Source of the DNA: Oceanospirillaceae bacterium
GTDB taxonomy: Bacteria; Pseudomonadota; Gammaproteobacteria; Pseudomonadales; Balneatricaceae
DNA: 64,000 nt
Assembly (NCBI GenBank): GCA_013373085.1
Contig: JABXIM010000013.1
Span: 79,204 to 143,203 of the forward strand
Direction of reading: 5' to 3'
The first letter of the stretch is position 1. Each line of letters starts with the position of its first letter. The notes beneath the pieces are model-generated. The model did not search any database. It was not told where the DNA came from and worked only from the letters and a program-made list of their open reading frames with translations. This document shows, piece after piece, positions 26,350 to 35,231 of the stretch. The translations under genes were made by a program, and so were the position numbers.

Positions 26350-27135
26350 ATGGAAGTCGCATACAGTTTCGCGGGTTTGGTCGTGGGCTTCATCGTCGGC
26401 CTGACCGGTATCGGGGGCGGGGCCCTGATGACGCCGATCCTGATCGTCGTTTTTGGTATCGCGCCGGTCGTGGCCGTGAGCACCGACCTGCTGTACGCCG
26501 CGATTACCAAGTTCGGCGGTATGTGGTCCTATGCCCGCAAGAAAATGGTGCACTGGAAGGTCGTGGGTCTGCTGCTCTGCGGCAGCATACCGGGAAGCCT
26601 GCTGACGCTGAATTTCCTGAAGGGACTCGATGCCCTCGAAAGCATCGAGTCGCTGATGAACATGACGCTGGGCGTATCGCTGGTGCTGACCTCCGTCGCG
26701 GTGTTCCTGCGCAACCGCATCCGCGAGCGGGCGCTGGCGTTCGAGGATCATCCACTGGCCGACACAGCACGCAAGATCCGCCCCTATGCCACCGTGCTGA
26801 TGGGGCTGGTGCTGGGAGCGCTGGTCACGCTGTCTTCGGTCGGCGCCGGTGCCCTCGGCACCGCGATGCTGATCCTGCTGTACCCGCGCATGACCATGCC
26901 GGGCATTGTCGGCAGTGACCTGGTGCACGCGGTGGTGCTGACCAGCATCGCCGGCGCCGGGCACTACACGATGGGTAATGTCGACCTGTCGTTGCTGGTA
27001 TACTTGCTGCTCGGTTCGCTGCCGGGGGTCTTCCTGGGCAGTCACGTCGGTGTGCGGCTCTCGCCCAAGGTGATGCAGCCGATCATGGGTTCCATTCTGT
27101 TTGCCATTGGCCTGCGCTTCGTGCTGGCGGGCTGA
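26350..27135 (+). CDS. TauE/SafE family sulfite/sulfur-compound permease
   Basis: A 261-residue inner-membrane protein with about eight hydrophobic segments in two related halves, each starting with a Gly-rich G-x-x-x-G-I/V-G-G-G type motif (VGLTGIGGGALMTPIL and LSSVGAGALGTAML). Members of TauE/SafE export sulfite or sulfoacetate, or import sulfur compounds. Its place between cysDN and cysI, upstream of cysH, suggests sulfite or sulfate handling. The start follows GGTTGCCAGC without a strong ribosome site. A long hairpin follows the gene. Confidence 0.85.
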   Translation: MEVAYSFAGLVVGFIVGLTGIGGGALMTPILIVVFGIAPVVAVSTDLLYAAITKFGGMWSYARKKMVHWKVVGLLLCGSIPGSLLTLNFLKGLDALESIESLMNMTLGVSLVLTSVAVFLRNRIRERALAFEDHPLADTARKIRPYATVLMGLVLGALVTLSSVGAGALGTAMLILLYPRMTMPGIVGSDLVHAVVLTSIAGAGHYTMGNVDLSLLVYLLLGSLPGVFLGSHVGVRLSPKVMQPIMGSILFAIGLRFVLAG

Positions 27136-27153
27136 GCGGGAGTATTGACCCTT

Positions 27154-27341
27154 CAATTAAATGGGCGTCCCGGCCGATTTAATTGTAGCCCTTGAAAATC
27201 GGGCGTGATTTTGCGAAATCCCTTGATTTTCAAGGGCTAGCATTGGCTTTCAGCCAATGGAGATGCATCCATGCATCACAATATCAACCCGGAACGGGTT
27301 GATATCCACAGAATTCGAGGTGAATGGCGGCACAGCCGCCA
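27154..27341 (+). repeat. Array of six hairpins in the cysI leader
   Basis: Six inverted repeats stand in tandem: CAATTAAAT/ATTTAATTG (27154-27185), AGCCCTTGAAAATC and its complement (27187-27238), CATTGGCT/AGCCAATG (27241-27259), GATGCAT/ATGCATC (27262-27277), ATATCAACCC/GGGTTGATAT (27281-27305) and TGGCGGC/GCCGCCA (27325-27341). All arms are perfect. The first two could end transcription of the permease gene; the rest lie directly before the cysI start and could control its translation or mRNA stability. Confidence 0.8.
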
Positions 27342-27357
27342 CGCAAGGTGTTGGAGC

Positions 27358-29022
27358 ATGTATCAATATACTGAAGTAGACCAGAAGCTGGTCGACGATC
27401 GCGTCGCCCAGTTTCGCGATCAGACCCGCCGCTTCCTGGCGGGTGAGCTGCCGGACGAGGAGTACCTGCCGCTGCGGCTGATGAATGGCCTTTACATCCA
27501 GCGCCACGCGCCGATGCTGCGTGTCGCCATTCCGTACGGCCTGCTGTCGTCCGAGCAGATGCGCAAGCTGGCGCACATCGCCCGTACCTACGACAAGGGT
27601 TACGGTCACTTCACCACCCGGACCAACATCCAGTTCAACTGGCCGAAGCTGGAAGAAGTACCCGATATCCTGGCGGAGCTGGCCGAGGTGCAGATGCATG
27701 CCATCCAGACGTCGGGCAACTGTATCCGCAACACCACGACCGACCATTTCGCCGGCATCAATGCCAGCGAGATCGAAGATCCGCGTCCGTACTGCGAGCT
27801 GATCCGCCAGTGGTCGACCTTCCACCCGGAATTCGCCTACCTGCCGCGCAAGTTCAAGATGGCGGTAACCGGCGGTCCCGAGGACCGCGCTGCGTCCCAG
27901 GTACACGATATCGGTCTGCACCTGGTCAAGAACGATGCCGGCGAAGTCGGCTTCGAAGTGCTGGTCGGCGGTGGCCTGGGTCGTACCCCGATCATCGGCA
28001 AGACGATCCGCGACTTCCTGCCGAAGGAGGACCTGCTGTCCTACCTCGAGGCGATTCTGCGCGTCTATAACCTCAAGGGACGTCGTGACAACAAGTACAA
28101 GGCCCGCATCAAGATTTTGGTGCAGGCGCTGGGGGCCGAAGAGTTCGCACGCCAGGTCGAGGCCGAGTGGGAGCAGATCAAGGTCGAGCAGCCGGAACTC
28201 AAGTTGACCGCCGAAGAGATCGCGCGCGTTCAGGGCTTCTTCAAGCCGTTCGACTACGATGCCTCCGCGGCGAACGACACCAGTCTGGCCGACAAGCTGG
28301 CCAGCGACAGCGACTTCCGCGTCTGGTACGAAAAGAACACCGTCGAGCACAAGGTCGCCGGTTACCGTGGCGTGGTCGTCTCGCTGAAGCCGATGCTGGC
28401 GCCGGCCGGTGATGCCACCGACCTGCAGATGGACGTGGTTGCAGACCTGGCCGACAAGTACAGCTGGGGCGAGATCCGCGTGACCCATACCCAGAACCTG
28501 GTACTGGCCGACGTCAAGAACACGGACCTCCATGCGGTCTGGCAGGTGCTGGCCGAACACAACATGGCGCGCCCGAATATCAACATGCTCAGCGACATGA
28601 TCGTCTGCCCGGGCGGCGACTTCTGCGGCCTGGCCAACGCCAAGACGCTGGGTATCGCCGACCAGATCAACCAGAAGTTCGACAACCTGGACTACCAGTT
28701 CGATCTTGGCGAGATCCGCCTGAACATGTCCGGCTGCATCAACGCCTGCGGCCATCACCACATCGGTCATATCGGTATTCTCGGCGTCGACAAAAACGGC
28801 GAGGACTGGTACCAGATCACCATCGGCGGCTCCGACAAGGAAGACGCGTCGCTGGGCAAGGTGCTGGGCAAGTCGGTCGCCGCCGACGAGGTTGCCGACA
28901 CTCTGGAGAAAATCCTGCTGACCTACGTGGAAAACCGCGTGGAAAACGAATCCTTTATCGAAACCGTGCGCCGCATCGGTGTCGCCCCGTTCAAGGAGAA
29001 GGTTTATGCCGCTGCTCATTAA
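27358..29022 (+). CDS. cysI: Sulfite reductase hemoprotein (siroheme, 4Fe-4S)
   Basis: A 554-residue nitrite/sulfite reductase that reduces sulfite to sulfide by six electrons. It has two ferredoxin-like half domains and two siroheme-binding repeats. The coupled [4Fe-4S]-siroheme centre is bound by C417-x5-C423 (CPGGDFC) and C460-x3-C464 (CINAC). Arg/Lys ligands of the substrate pocket are seen in THFTTRTNIQFNW-type and GHHHIGH segments. The ATG at 27358 has GGAG upstream; an earlier in-frame ATG (27271) lies inside the hairpin array and would add an unconserved leader. No cysJ flavoprotein is nearby; the next gene encodes a DUF934 protein. The family works with ferredoxin or another donor. 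Confidence 0.94.
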   Translation: MYQYTEVDQKLVDDRVAQFRDQTRRFLAGELPDEEYLPLRLMNGLYIQRHAPMLRVAIPYGLLSSEQMRKLAHIARTYDKGYGHFTTRTNIQFNWPKLEEVPDILAELAEVQMHAIQTSGNCIRNTTTDHFAGINASEIEDPRPYCELIRQWSTFHPEFAYLPRKFKMAVTGGPEDRAASQVHDIGLHLVKNDAGEVGFEVLVGGGLGRTPIIGKTIRDFLPKEDLLSYLEAILRVYNLKGRRDNKYKARIKILVQALGAEEFARQVEAEWEQIKVEQPELKLTAEEIARVQGFFKPFDYDASAANDTSLADKLASDSDFRVWYEKNTVEHKVAGYRGVVVSLKPMLAPAGDATDLQMDVVADLADKYSWGEIRVTHTQNLVLADVKNTDLHAVWQVLAEHNMARPNINMLSDMIVCPGGDFCGLANAKTLGIADQINQKFDNLDYQFDLGEIRLNMSGCINACGHHHIGHIGILGVDKNGEDWYQITIGGSDKEDASLGKVLGKSVAADEVADTLEKILLTYVENRVENESFIETVRRIGVAPFKEKVYAAAH

Positions 29023-29494
29023 TCGCGAAGTCGTCAACCAGGATACCTGGCAGTTCCTCGACGCCGAAGCCACCATTGAGCAGCTTCCGGCCGACGGCGA
29101 CGTCGTCGTGCCGCTGGCGCTCTACCTGGAACACCGCGACGCGCTGCTGGCGCGTAACGGCGCTCTGGGCGTGCAGTTCAACGGCGACGACGAGATCGAA
29201 CCGCTGCTGGCGGACCTGGACAAGCTGGCGCTGGTCGCCGTCGAGTTTCCGGTGTTCCGCGACGGCCGCGGCTTCAGCCAGGCCCGCGTGGTGCGTCGTG
29301 CCGGATTCAGCGGCCAGCTGCGCGCCGTCGGCGACGTCACCCGCGACCGTTTCGAGTACCTGTACCGTTGTGGCTTCGATGCCCTGCAGGTACCCGAGGA
29401 GCGTTTCAATCCGGAAGCGCTGAACGCGTTCGGTGAGATCGGCGTTTACTACCAGGGTGCTGCCGACGACAAGCGTCCAATCTATCGTCGCTGA
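29006..29494 (+). CDS. DUF934 protein linked to sulfite reductase
   Basis: A 162-residue cytosolic protein of family DUF934. It has the conserved FPVFRDGRGFSQARVVRR segment followed by LRAVGDVTRDRFEYLYRCGFDAL. The ATG at 29006 has AAGGAG eight bases upstream and overlaps the end of cysI by 17 bases, which indicates translational coupling. DUF934 genes are commonly found right after CysI of this type. It probably assists assembly of or electron delivery to sulfite reductase, but its biochemistry is not established. Confidence 0.88.
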   Translation: MPLLINREVVNQDTWQFLDAEATIEQLPADGDVVVPLALYLEHRDALLARNGALGVQFNGDDEIEPLLADLDKLALVAVEFPVFRDGRGFSQARVVRRAGFSGQLRAVGDVTRDRFEYLYRCGFDALQVPEERFNPEALNAFGEIGVYYQGAADDKRPIYRR

Positions 29495-29564
29495 GCAACC
29501 GGACGGCCGCCGCACTGCCCCGGGGCTGGCGGTGGCCGTTGTCATTTGAGGTGAGGAGTGATTC

Positions 29565-30284
29565 ATGAGCGAGCAGATTAGCGCCGAACTGCAGGCGAAA
29601 ATCGAGCACGTCGCCGGCCTGCTGAGCAAGGCGCAGAACGAATATGGCGATGCCGTTGTGTTCGCCAACAGCCTCGGCGCCGAGGATGTGGTGCTGACCG
29701 ACCTGATAAGCAAGCACGCGCCAGGCATCGGCGTGTTCGTGCTGGATACCGGCCGCCTGCCGGAGGAAACCCTGAAGCTGCTGGGCCAGGTGCGCACGCA
29801 CTATCAGGGCCTGAAACTCAAGGTCTACTACCCGGAAGCGGCGGATGTCGAAGCCTTCGTTGCCGAGAACGGTATCAATGCGTTCTACGAATCCCAGGAG
29901 CTGCGCAAGGGCTGCTGCTTCGTGCGCAAGATCAAGCCGCTCAAGCGGGCGCTGGCGGGCAACAAGGCCTGGATCACCGGGCTGCGCCGCGAGCAGTCGG
30001 TAACCCGTGACGAGATCGCGTTCAGCGAGTGGGACGATGGCAATGGTCTGCAGAAGCTCAACCCGCTGGCGGACTGGACCGAGAAAGAGATCTGGGCCTA
30101 CATCCGCGCCAACGAGGTGCCGTACAACGAACTGCACGACCGCCACTATCCGAGCATCGGCTGCGCGCCCTGCACCCGTGCGATCTCGGTGGGCGAGGAT
30201 GTCCGTTCCGGCCGCTGGTGGTGGGAAAATCCGGAAAACCGCGAGTGCGGTCTTCATCCGGCCACCCCGCTGAAGTTCAAGTAG
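29565..30284 (+). CDS. cysH: Adenylyl-sulfate (APS) reductase
   Basis: A 239-residue thioredoxin-dependent reductase that converts activated sulfate to sulfite. Four cysteines (C117, C118, C200, C203; KGCCFVRK and GCAPC) are those that bind a [4Fe-4S] cluster in APS reductases and are missing in PAPS reductases such as E. coli CysH. The catalytic Cys is C228 in the C-terminal ECGLH motif. So the substrate should be APS directly. This agrees with the dead APS-kinase domain of CysN and with no cysC here. It follows the DUF934 gene at 70 bases and ends in a rho-independent terminator. Confidence 0.95.
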   Translation: MSEQISAELQAKIEHVAGLLSKAQNEYGDAVVFANSLGAEDVVLTDLISKHAPGIGVFVLDTGRLPEETLKLLGQVRTHYQGLKLKVYYPEAADVEAFVAENGINAFYESQELRKGCCFVRKIKPLKRALAGNKAWITGLRREQSVTRDEIAFSEWDDGNGLQKLNPLADWTEKEIWAYIRANEVPYNELHDRHYPSIGCAPCTRAISVGEDVRSGRWWWENPENRECGLHPATPLKFK

Positions 30285-30333
30285 GCTTAGCGTCAAACTG
30301 AGGAACCCGGGCAGGTCTTGTCCGATTCCGTGG

Positions 30334-30370
30334 AAAACGCCGTTGCGCTTCAAACCGCAGCGGCGTTTTT
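30334..30370 (+). terminator. Rho-independent terminator after cysH
   Basis: AAAACGCCGTTGCG (30334-30347) pairs with CGCAGCGGCGTTTT (30356-30369), with one G-T pair, and a T-run extends the right arm. It closes the cysI-DUF934-cysH transcript. Confidence 0.85.
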
Positions 30371-30602
30371 GTTTCATGGGTGGTTGCGTGGCGAAAAAAG
30401 GATGCGTAGCTTGCTCCAGAATGGTGCAAATGGTTGCTTATTGTTGGTGCATTGGTATCGTCGCCGTCCCGACAGGCAGCCCTGATACAGGTTGTATCGG
30501 GTTGGCCATAATCTTGCATCATTAAAGCGCAGTACTGAACCTTCACGGGGCAGTCGCTTGGCTTACACTTATCAGAAGAATTGGGTCACAGGAGTCTAGA
30601 CC

Positions 30603-32036
30603 GTGGAGTACCTACCTCTATTTTTCCGCCTGCAGGATCGGCCGGCATTGCTTGTCGGTGGCGGTCAGATTGCGCTGCGCAAGGCCCGTTTGCTGCTGCG
30701 GGCCGGCGCCCGTCTGACGGTGGTGGCCCACGAAATCTGTCCGGAACTGGCGGAAATGGTCGATGCCCAGGATGGCCAATTGGTGGTCGGCGAGTACCAC
30801 AGTGCGCTGCTGGACGACCAGGTGCTGGTGGTGGCCGCGACCGACGACGAGTCGCTGCACGAGCGCATTCACTACGACGCCGTGGCGCGCAACCTGCCGG
30901 TCAACGTGGTGGATTCGCCGCAACTCTGCACCTTCGTTTTTCCCGCCATCGTCGATCGCTCCCCGATCGTGATCGGTATCTCCTCGGGCGGCGCCTCTCC
31001 GGTGCTGGCGCGGATGCTCAGGGCACGACTCGAGACGCTGATCCCGAACGGTTACAGCCGTCTCGGCGAGCTGGCCGGGCGTTTCCGCGATCAGGTCAAG
31101 GCGCGCTTTAGCGGCGTCAACCAGCGGCGCAAATTCTGGGAGTCGGTGCTGCAGGGGCAGGTCGCCGAGAAGGTGTTCGCCGGCCGTATCGGTGAGGCTG
31201 AAACGTTGCTGCAGTCCAAGATTGAGTCGACGGACCCCGGGCATCAGATCGGCGAGGTTTACCTCGTCGGTGCCGGTCCCGGTGATCCCGAACTGCTGAC
31301 CTTCAAGGCGCTGCGGCTGATGCAGCAGGCCGACGTGGTGCTGTACGATGCACTGGTATCGAAGGAGGTGCTGGAGCTGTGCCGCCGCGACGCGGACATG
31401 GTCTATGTCGGCAAGAAACGTGACCAGCACACGCTGCCGCAGGAAGGCATCAACGATCTGCTGGTCAAGCATGCCCTCGACGGCAAGCGGGTGCTGCGCC
31501 TGAAGGGCGGCGATCCCTTTATTTTCGGTCGCGGCGCGGAAGAGCTGCAGTCGCTCAAACCCCATGGCATCCCGTTCCAGGTGGTGCCGGGTATCACTGC
31601 GGCCAGTGCCTGCGCCACCTATGCCGGCATCCCGCTGACCGATCGCCACCATGCCCAGTCGGTGAAGTTTGTCACCGGTCAGCTGAAGAACCGCACCTCG
31701 GATCTGAACTTCGCCGAGCTGGTGCACCCCAACCAGACCATTGTGTTTTACATGGGGCTGCATACGCTGGCGGACTTAACGGCCAAGCTGATCGCCCATG
31801 GCAAGCCGGCCGAAACCCCCGCGGCCATCGTTTCGCGCGGCACCGCAGCGGATCAGAAAGTGCTGACCGGCACCCTGGCGAATCTCGCCGAGCTGCAGCA
31901 GGAAGCGCAACTGCCGGCGCCGGCGCTGGTGATCGTCGGTGAAGTCGTGACGATGCACGAAAATCTATCGTGGTTCGGCGATGACCTGCTTGAAGGGCGC
32001 AACCACAGCCTGATGCAGATTCACCACGAACATTGA
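30603..32036 (+). CDS. cysG: Siroheme synthase, trifunctional
   Basis: A 477-residue enzyme making siroheme, the cofactor of CysI, from uroporphyrinogen III. Residues 1-205 are the CysG(B) part: NAD-dependent precorrin-2 dehydrogenase and ferrochelatase, with ALLVGGGQIALRKARLL as nucleotide-binding motif. Residues 215-477 are the SAM-dependent uroporphyrinogen III methyltransferase, with VYLVGAGPGDPELLT and RLKGGDPFIFGRG. Translation starts at GTG 30603, eight bases after AGGAG. It has its own promoter region behind the cysH terminator. Confidence 0.96.
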   Translation: MEYLPLFFRLQDRPALLVGGGQIALRKARLLLRAGARLTVVAHEICPELAEMVDAQDGQLVVGEYHSALLDDQVLVVAATDDESLHERIHYDAVARNLPVNVVDSPQLCTFVFPAIVDRSPIVIGISSGGASPVLARMLRARLETLIPNGYSRLGELAGRFRDQVKARFSGVNQRRKFWESVLQGQVAEKVFAGRIGEAETLLQSKIESTDPGHQIGEVYLVGAGPGDPELLTFKALRLMQQADVVLYDALVSKEVLELCRRDADMVYVGKKRDQHTLPQEGINDLLVKHALDGKRVLRLKGGDPFIFGRGAEELQSLKPHGIPFQVVPGITAASACATYAGIPLTDRHHAQSVKFVTGQLKNRTSDLNFAELVHPNQTIVFYMGLHTLADLTAKLIAHGKPAETPAAIVSRGTAADQKVLTGTLANLAELQQEAQLPAPALVIVGEVVTMHENLSWFGDDLLEGRNHSLMQIHHEH

Positions 32037-32069
32037 GATGATCGGGATTGGTCGTGTTGTTCTCGGGTA

Positions 32070-32107
32070 TTGGGTATAGCGGCTAAGCCGCGCCGCTCAA
32101 CACCCGA
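32070..32107. repeat. Palindromic intergenic repeat, diverged copy 2
   Basis: A GCGGC-TAA-GCCGC hairpin (32079-32091) is flanked by TTGGGT at left and AACACCC at right. It is like the element at 15908-15940 but with an enlarged right half. It lies at the convergent end of cysG and the cyclotransferase gene and may be a terminator. Confidence 0.5.
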
Positions 32108-32119
32108 TGGTATCGGCGG

Positions 32120-32638
32120 CTACCGCAATATCGTCGTTCTGTAAATTGCGCGTTCGAGAACCGCTCGCTCCTCATCGGGGTCCGGTATGCAGATCTGGCG
32201 CTGCAGGGCCTCCAGGTACGCCTGCGGCAGTTGTGCCTGGCGGGCACCGCGCAGCACGTGCTCCAGATACCAGTCGAAGGGCCGCAGCTGTGGATCGATC
32301 AGCGTGGCGTAATAGAGAAAGGCCTCGAGCGTATGGCCGTCCGCGATTTCGATCCCGACCTCTCGTATTTCATATCCCCGTCCCAGCCCTTCGACCTTAT
32401 CCAGCAGCGTTCGGCTGCTGCGTTCGATACGATACAGCATGCCGTGTATCCGGTCCTCGGCCACACCGGTTGCATAGGCGTCGCATTTGGCCGAGCCGTC
32501 GCGGCCGATTTTGTGAAAGCGCAAGCTGTGGGCCCTGAGGGTACCGCTCGATACCGGCTCGGCTTCGGGAATCCGGGCACGCAGCCGTTCCAGCGCCATG
32601 TTGGAACCATAGGCGAAATAGAACAGCGTGCCGTCCAT
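32120..32638 (-). CDS. Gamma-glutamylcyclotransferase family protein
   Basis: A 172-residue cytosolic protein with the cyclotransferase fold. It has the substrate-loop FAYGSNM near the N-terminus and the catalytic glutamate in LLDKVEGLGRGYE. The family releases 5-oxoproline from gamma-glutamyl amino acids or similar peptides. It follows the thioesterase gene by two bases, so the two are co-transcribed. A second, distant cyclotransferase-fold gene lies at 59867-60505. Substrate is not known. Confidence 0.82.
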   Translation of the reverse strand: MDGTLFYFAYGSNMALERLRARIPEAEPVSSGTLRAHSLRFHKIGRDGSAKCDAYATGVAEDRIHGMLYRIERSSRTLLDKVEGLGRGYEIREVGIEIADGHTLEAFLYYATLIDPQLRPFDWYLEHVLRGARQAQLPQAYLEALQRQICIPDPDEERAVLERAIYRTTILR

Positions 32639-32640
32639 AC

Positions 32641-33111
32641 TCAGTCACCGCGCCAGTCATCCGCTACTCGCACCGCCACCACCCGCGCATCGGCGAAGCT
32701 GCGACCGTTCGCGCCGAGGCTGCAGGACAGAATCGTTTTGCGTTCCGATATTTCATCTATCCGGGCTTTGAGCTCAAGCTCGGCGTCGATGGGGGCCGGT
32801 GCGCGGTAGCTGATTTCGAGCTTGCCGGTGGCGTACCAGATCGCCTTCCCTTCGCCAATGGTCCGGCCGTCGCGGCGATAGGCGTCTGCGATCGCGGTAC
32901 AGACGCAGTGACAGTCGATCAACGTCGCGATGATGCCGCCGTTGAGCGTCCGTTCGGGGCCTGCGCAGTGGTGCGGTGACGGCTGGAACCGGCAGATGGC
33001 GCTATCGTCGCTGTGCCAGTAGCTCTTGATGCGAAGGCCGCCGGCATTGGCCGGCCCGCATCCGAAACAGTGATTGCCGGGGATCTGGTCCTGGAAGGCT
33101 GTTTCATTCAT
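32641..33111 (-). CDS. PaaI-type hotdog thioesterase family protein
   Basis: A 156-residue hotdog-fold protein. It carries the NHCFGCGPANAGGLRI start typical of a thioesterase subgroup and the LNGGIIATLIDCHC helix, where Asn/Asp act in acyl-CoA hydrolysis. YRAPAPID matches the central strand. It likely hydrolyses an acyl-CoA in the cytosol; the substrate is unknown. It is the first gene of a two-gene unit with the cyclotransferase. Confidence 0.8.
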   Translation of the reverse strand: MNETAFQDQIPGNHCFGCGPANAGGLRIKSYWHSDDSAICRFQPSPHHCAGPERTLNGGIIATLIDCHCVCTAIADAYRRDGRTIGEGKAIWYATGKLEISYRAPAPIDAELELKARIDEISERKTILSCSLGANGRSFADARVVAVRVADDWRGD

Positions 33112-33257
33112 GGGAAAGGGTCCGCTGCGGGTTTTCCCTAAGGGTGCCGCAATGTGCGGAGGTGGGCAAGGCCGGAGAGTGGTGAATCCGAGACATAAAA
33201 GGCGAGAAAAAAACGAGTGGCGCGATTATTCCAGTTGCCGCCAGCTGCGTCCGGTAC

Positions 33258-34229
33258 TCAGGTTGCGTGAGGACGCGGCGCTGGGCTAAGCAGTGCTGGA
33301 GCGTAGTGGAGCAGGTAGCGGACTGCGACGTAGGCGACCATCAGGCTGGCACAGAACAGCTCGACCTCGGCCAGCAGGCCTAACGCATGGATGAACGGTG
33401 GCGATATATCGAGCGGTTGTAGCAGTGCTTCGAGCTTTAGCATGGCTGTGGCGCCAATCACCGTCGGAAAGGTGAAGGCTGCGTAGGCCGGGCTGAATGG
33501 CAGGCGCAGCAACTGAATGAAAGCGGCGTAGATCACCAGGCTGATCACCTGGGCCAGGGTCCCCAGTACCGTGACCAGCAGCAGCGACGGTTCATCGGTG
33601 ACGCTGATGTAACCCGCCAGGCAAAGGTTGGCCGGAGCCGCCAGAATGGCCAGCGTGGGCCGGGCTGCGCGGGGCAGGGCACCGGCAAACAGCAGCCGGT
33701 ACAGCATCAGCGGCAATAGCAGGCAGTAATTGGCGAGTCCGAACCACATCAGGTGATGCGCCAGATCCAGGGCTTCAGGCGGGCAAGTCAGGGCTGCGGT
33801 CACAATACCGACCGGTGGCACAAACCAGCTCGGCGCCATTTCTGCGAGCTCGAAGCTACACAGCCGGTGCAGGACGAACAGCAGCATGAATGTCAGGTGC
33901 AGACCGACTGCCAGCAGCCAGACGGTACCGGCCATGGCCGGGGCGACTGATTGGGCCGCAGCGCTGATCAGCATAGTGGCCATGCTGAACGTGGGAACCA
34001 CGCCGCCCGCGACCGGGTGCTCGAGCTCGCGCCAGAGCAATAGCGGGTGCAACAGAAACTTGGCCAGTACAGGCAGCAGTAGCATTACCGCTAATGCGGC
34101 GCCAAAGTAGCGTGCTACATTTTGTGATAGCATCAGGTCCCAGCTCGCGCCAAGGGCAGCAATACCGAGCGCGAGACCGGCCAGGGGAGTTGGTATATGG
34201 CGAAGCGCGGCGCAACGGAGAATTAGCAT
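33258..34229 (-). CDS. TDT family (TehA/SLAC1-like) transporter
   Basis: A 323-residue inner-membrane protein with about ten hydrophobic helices. The TPLAGLALGIAALG start, the PVAGGVVPTFSMATMLI segment and the repeated helix-turn pattern match the tellurite-resistance/dicarboxylate transporter family related to TehA and SLAC1 anion channels. The start is set at the ATG 34229, preceded by AGAGG; a longer frame would run into the divergent LysR gene and adds a hydrophilic leader. Control by that regulator is likely. The substrate is unclear. Confidence 0.78.
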   Translation of the reverse strand: MLILRCAALRHIPTPLAGLALGIAALGASWDLMLSQNVARYFGAALAVMLLLPVLAKFLLHPLLLWRELEHPVAGGVVPTFSMATMLISAAAQSVAPAMAGTVWLLAVGLHLTFMLLFVLHRLCSFELAEMAPSWFVPPVGIVTAALTCPPEALDLAHHLMWFGLANYCLLLPLMLYRLLFAGALPRAARPTLAILAAPANLCLAGYISVTDEPSLLLVTVLGTLAQVISLVIYAAFIQLLRLPFSPAYAAFTFPTVIGATAMLKLEALLQPLDISPPFIHALGLLAEVELFCASLMVAYVAVRYLLHYAPALLSPAPRPHAT

Positions 34230-34280
34230 TGATGGGCGCCTCTGGCTGAAGTTCTGATGGAGCCATCGTAGAGAAGTGAT

Positions 34281-34295
34281 GATATAAATAATATC
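34281..34295. promoter_or_regulatory. Candidate LysR-type site between TDT and lysR genes
   Basis: GATAT-AAATA-ATATC is a perfect interrupted palindrome in the 102-base divergent promoter region. The AT-rich T-N11-A form suits a LysR-type regulator binding its own promoter. Inferred. Confidence 0.35.
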
Positions 34296-34331
34296 TAAAC
34301 ATTCTTGATGTAGCGTTAAGTTAAATTGAAC

Positions 34332-35231
34332 ATGTATGGTGTTACGATCCGGCAATTACGTGTCTTCGCCAGCGTCGCAAGACTCGGCTCCCTGGCGAAG
34401 GCGTCGCTTGAACTGAACCTGACGAAGGCTGCGGTATCGATGGCGCTGCAGGAATTGGAACGGCAGTTGAGGACACCGCTGTTCGACCGGGTGCGCAACC
34501 GGCTGCTGTTGAATGCGTCGGGGGAGCAGCTGGTACCGCTGGCGGATGAGTTGCTGGAGCGGATGGCCGGCATTGGGGAGCTGTTCGCCGACGGCAACCG
34601 TTTCGCCGGACAGCTGCGTATCGGTGCCAGCAATACGATCGGCAACAACCTGCTGCCAAGATTGCTGGCGCAGTTCATGCATGAATTCAGCTGCAGGCGG
34701 CCCGTCGTGACTATTCGCAGTACGGCCGAGCTCGTTGAACAGCTAAAGCGGTTCGAGCTCGATGTCGCGCTTGTCGAGGGCCGGACCGCTGACGACGAGT
34801 TGAACGTCTTGCCCTGGGGACAGGATGAGATGCATGTGGTGGCAGCGCCGGATCACCCGTTGGCCGATGGCCGGCGCCATGACCTCGAATCGCTCAACGA
34901 CCAGTACTGGGTGTTGCGTGAGTTGCATTCAGGAACGCGGGAACAGTTCGAACGACTGTTGCTGCCGCAGCTGGATTGCTGGTATCTGGCGCTTGAGCTC
35001 AATACCAACGAGGCCGTCAACAACAGCATTGCGGCGGGACTGGGGTTGGGTTTCATGTCGCGGCTGGCGACGCAAAGCTTGTGTGCAGCGGGCGAATTGC
35101 ACGAGGTACGGGTGAGCCAACGCTTTCCCCGTAAACTCAGCCTGATCTGTCACCGCGACAAGTTCCGCAGCCCATTACTGGAGTGCTTTCTCGATTTCAG
35201 CCAGGCATGGCAGCTTAGAGGGCGCAGTTGA
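34332..35231 (+). CDS. LysR family transcriptional regulator
   Basis: A 299-residue regulator. The N-terminal winged HTH is at residues 5-62 (RQLRVFASVARLGSLAKASLELNLTKAAVSMALQELE). The effector-binding part follows from RIGASNTIGNNLLPRLL. ATG 34332 is used; a TTG six bases earlier is possible, and no clear ribosome site is present for either. It is divergent from the TDT transporter gene, its probable target. It resembles CysB/CbbR-like regulators in general form, but no ligand can be assigned. Confidence 0.88.
   Translation: MYGVTIRQLRVFASVARLGSLAKASLELNLTKAAVSMALQELERQLRTPLFDRVRNRLLLNASGEQLVPLADELLERMAGIGELFADGNRFAGQLRIGASNTIGNNLLPRLLAQFMHEFSCRRPVVTIRSTAELVEQLKRFELDVALVEGRTADDELNVLPWGQDEMHVVAAPDHPLADGRRHDLESLNDQYWVLRELHSGTREQFERLLLPQLDCWYLALELNTNEAVNNSIAAGLGLGFMSRLATQSLCAAGELHEVRVSQRFPRKLSLICHRDKFRSPLLECFLDFSQAWQLRGRS

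Noticed and set aside
27250..29076. Long minus-strand open frame (about 600 codons) opposite cysI
   Set aside because: cysI with its Fe-S/siroheme motifs is certain on the plus strand; the antisense frame has no family features and no ribosome site.
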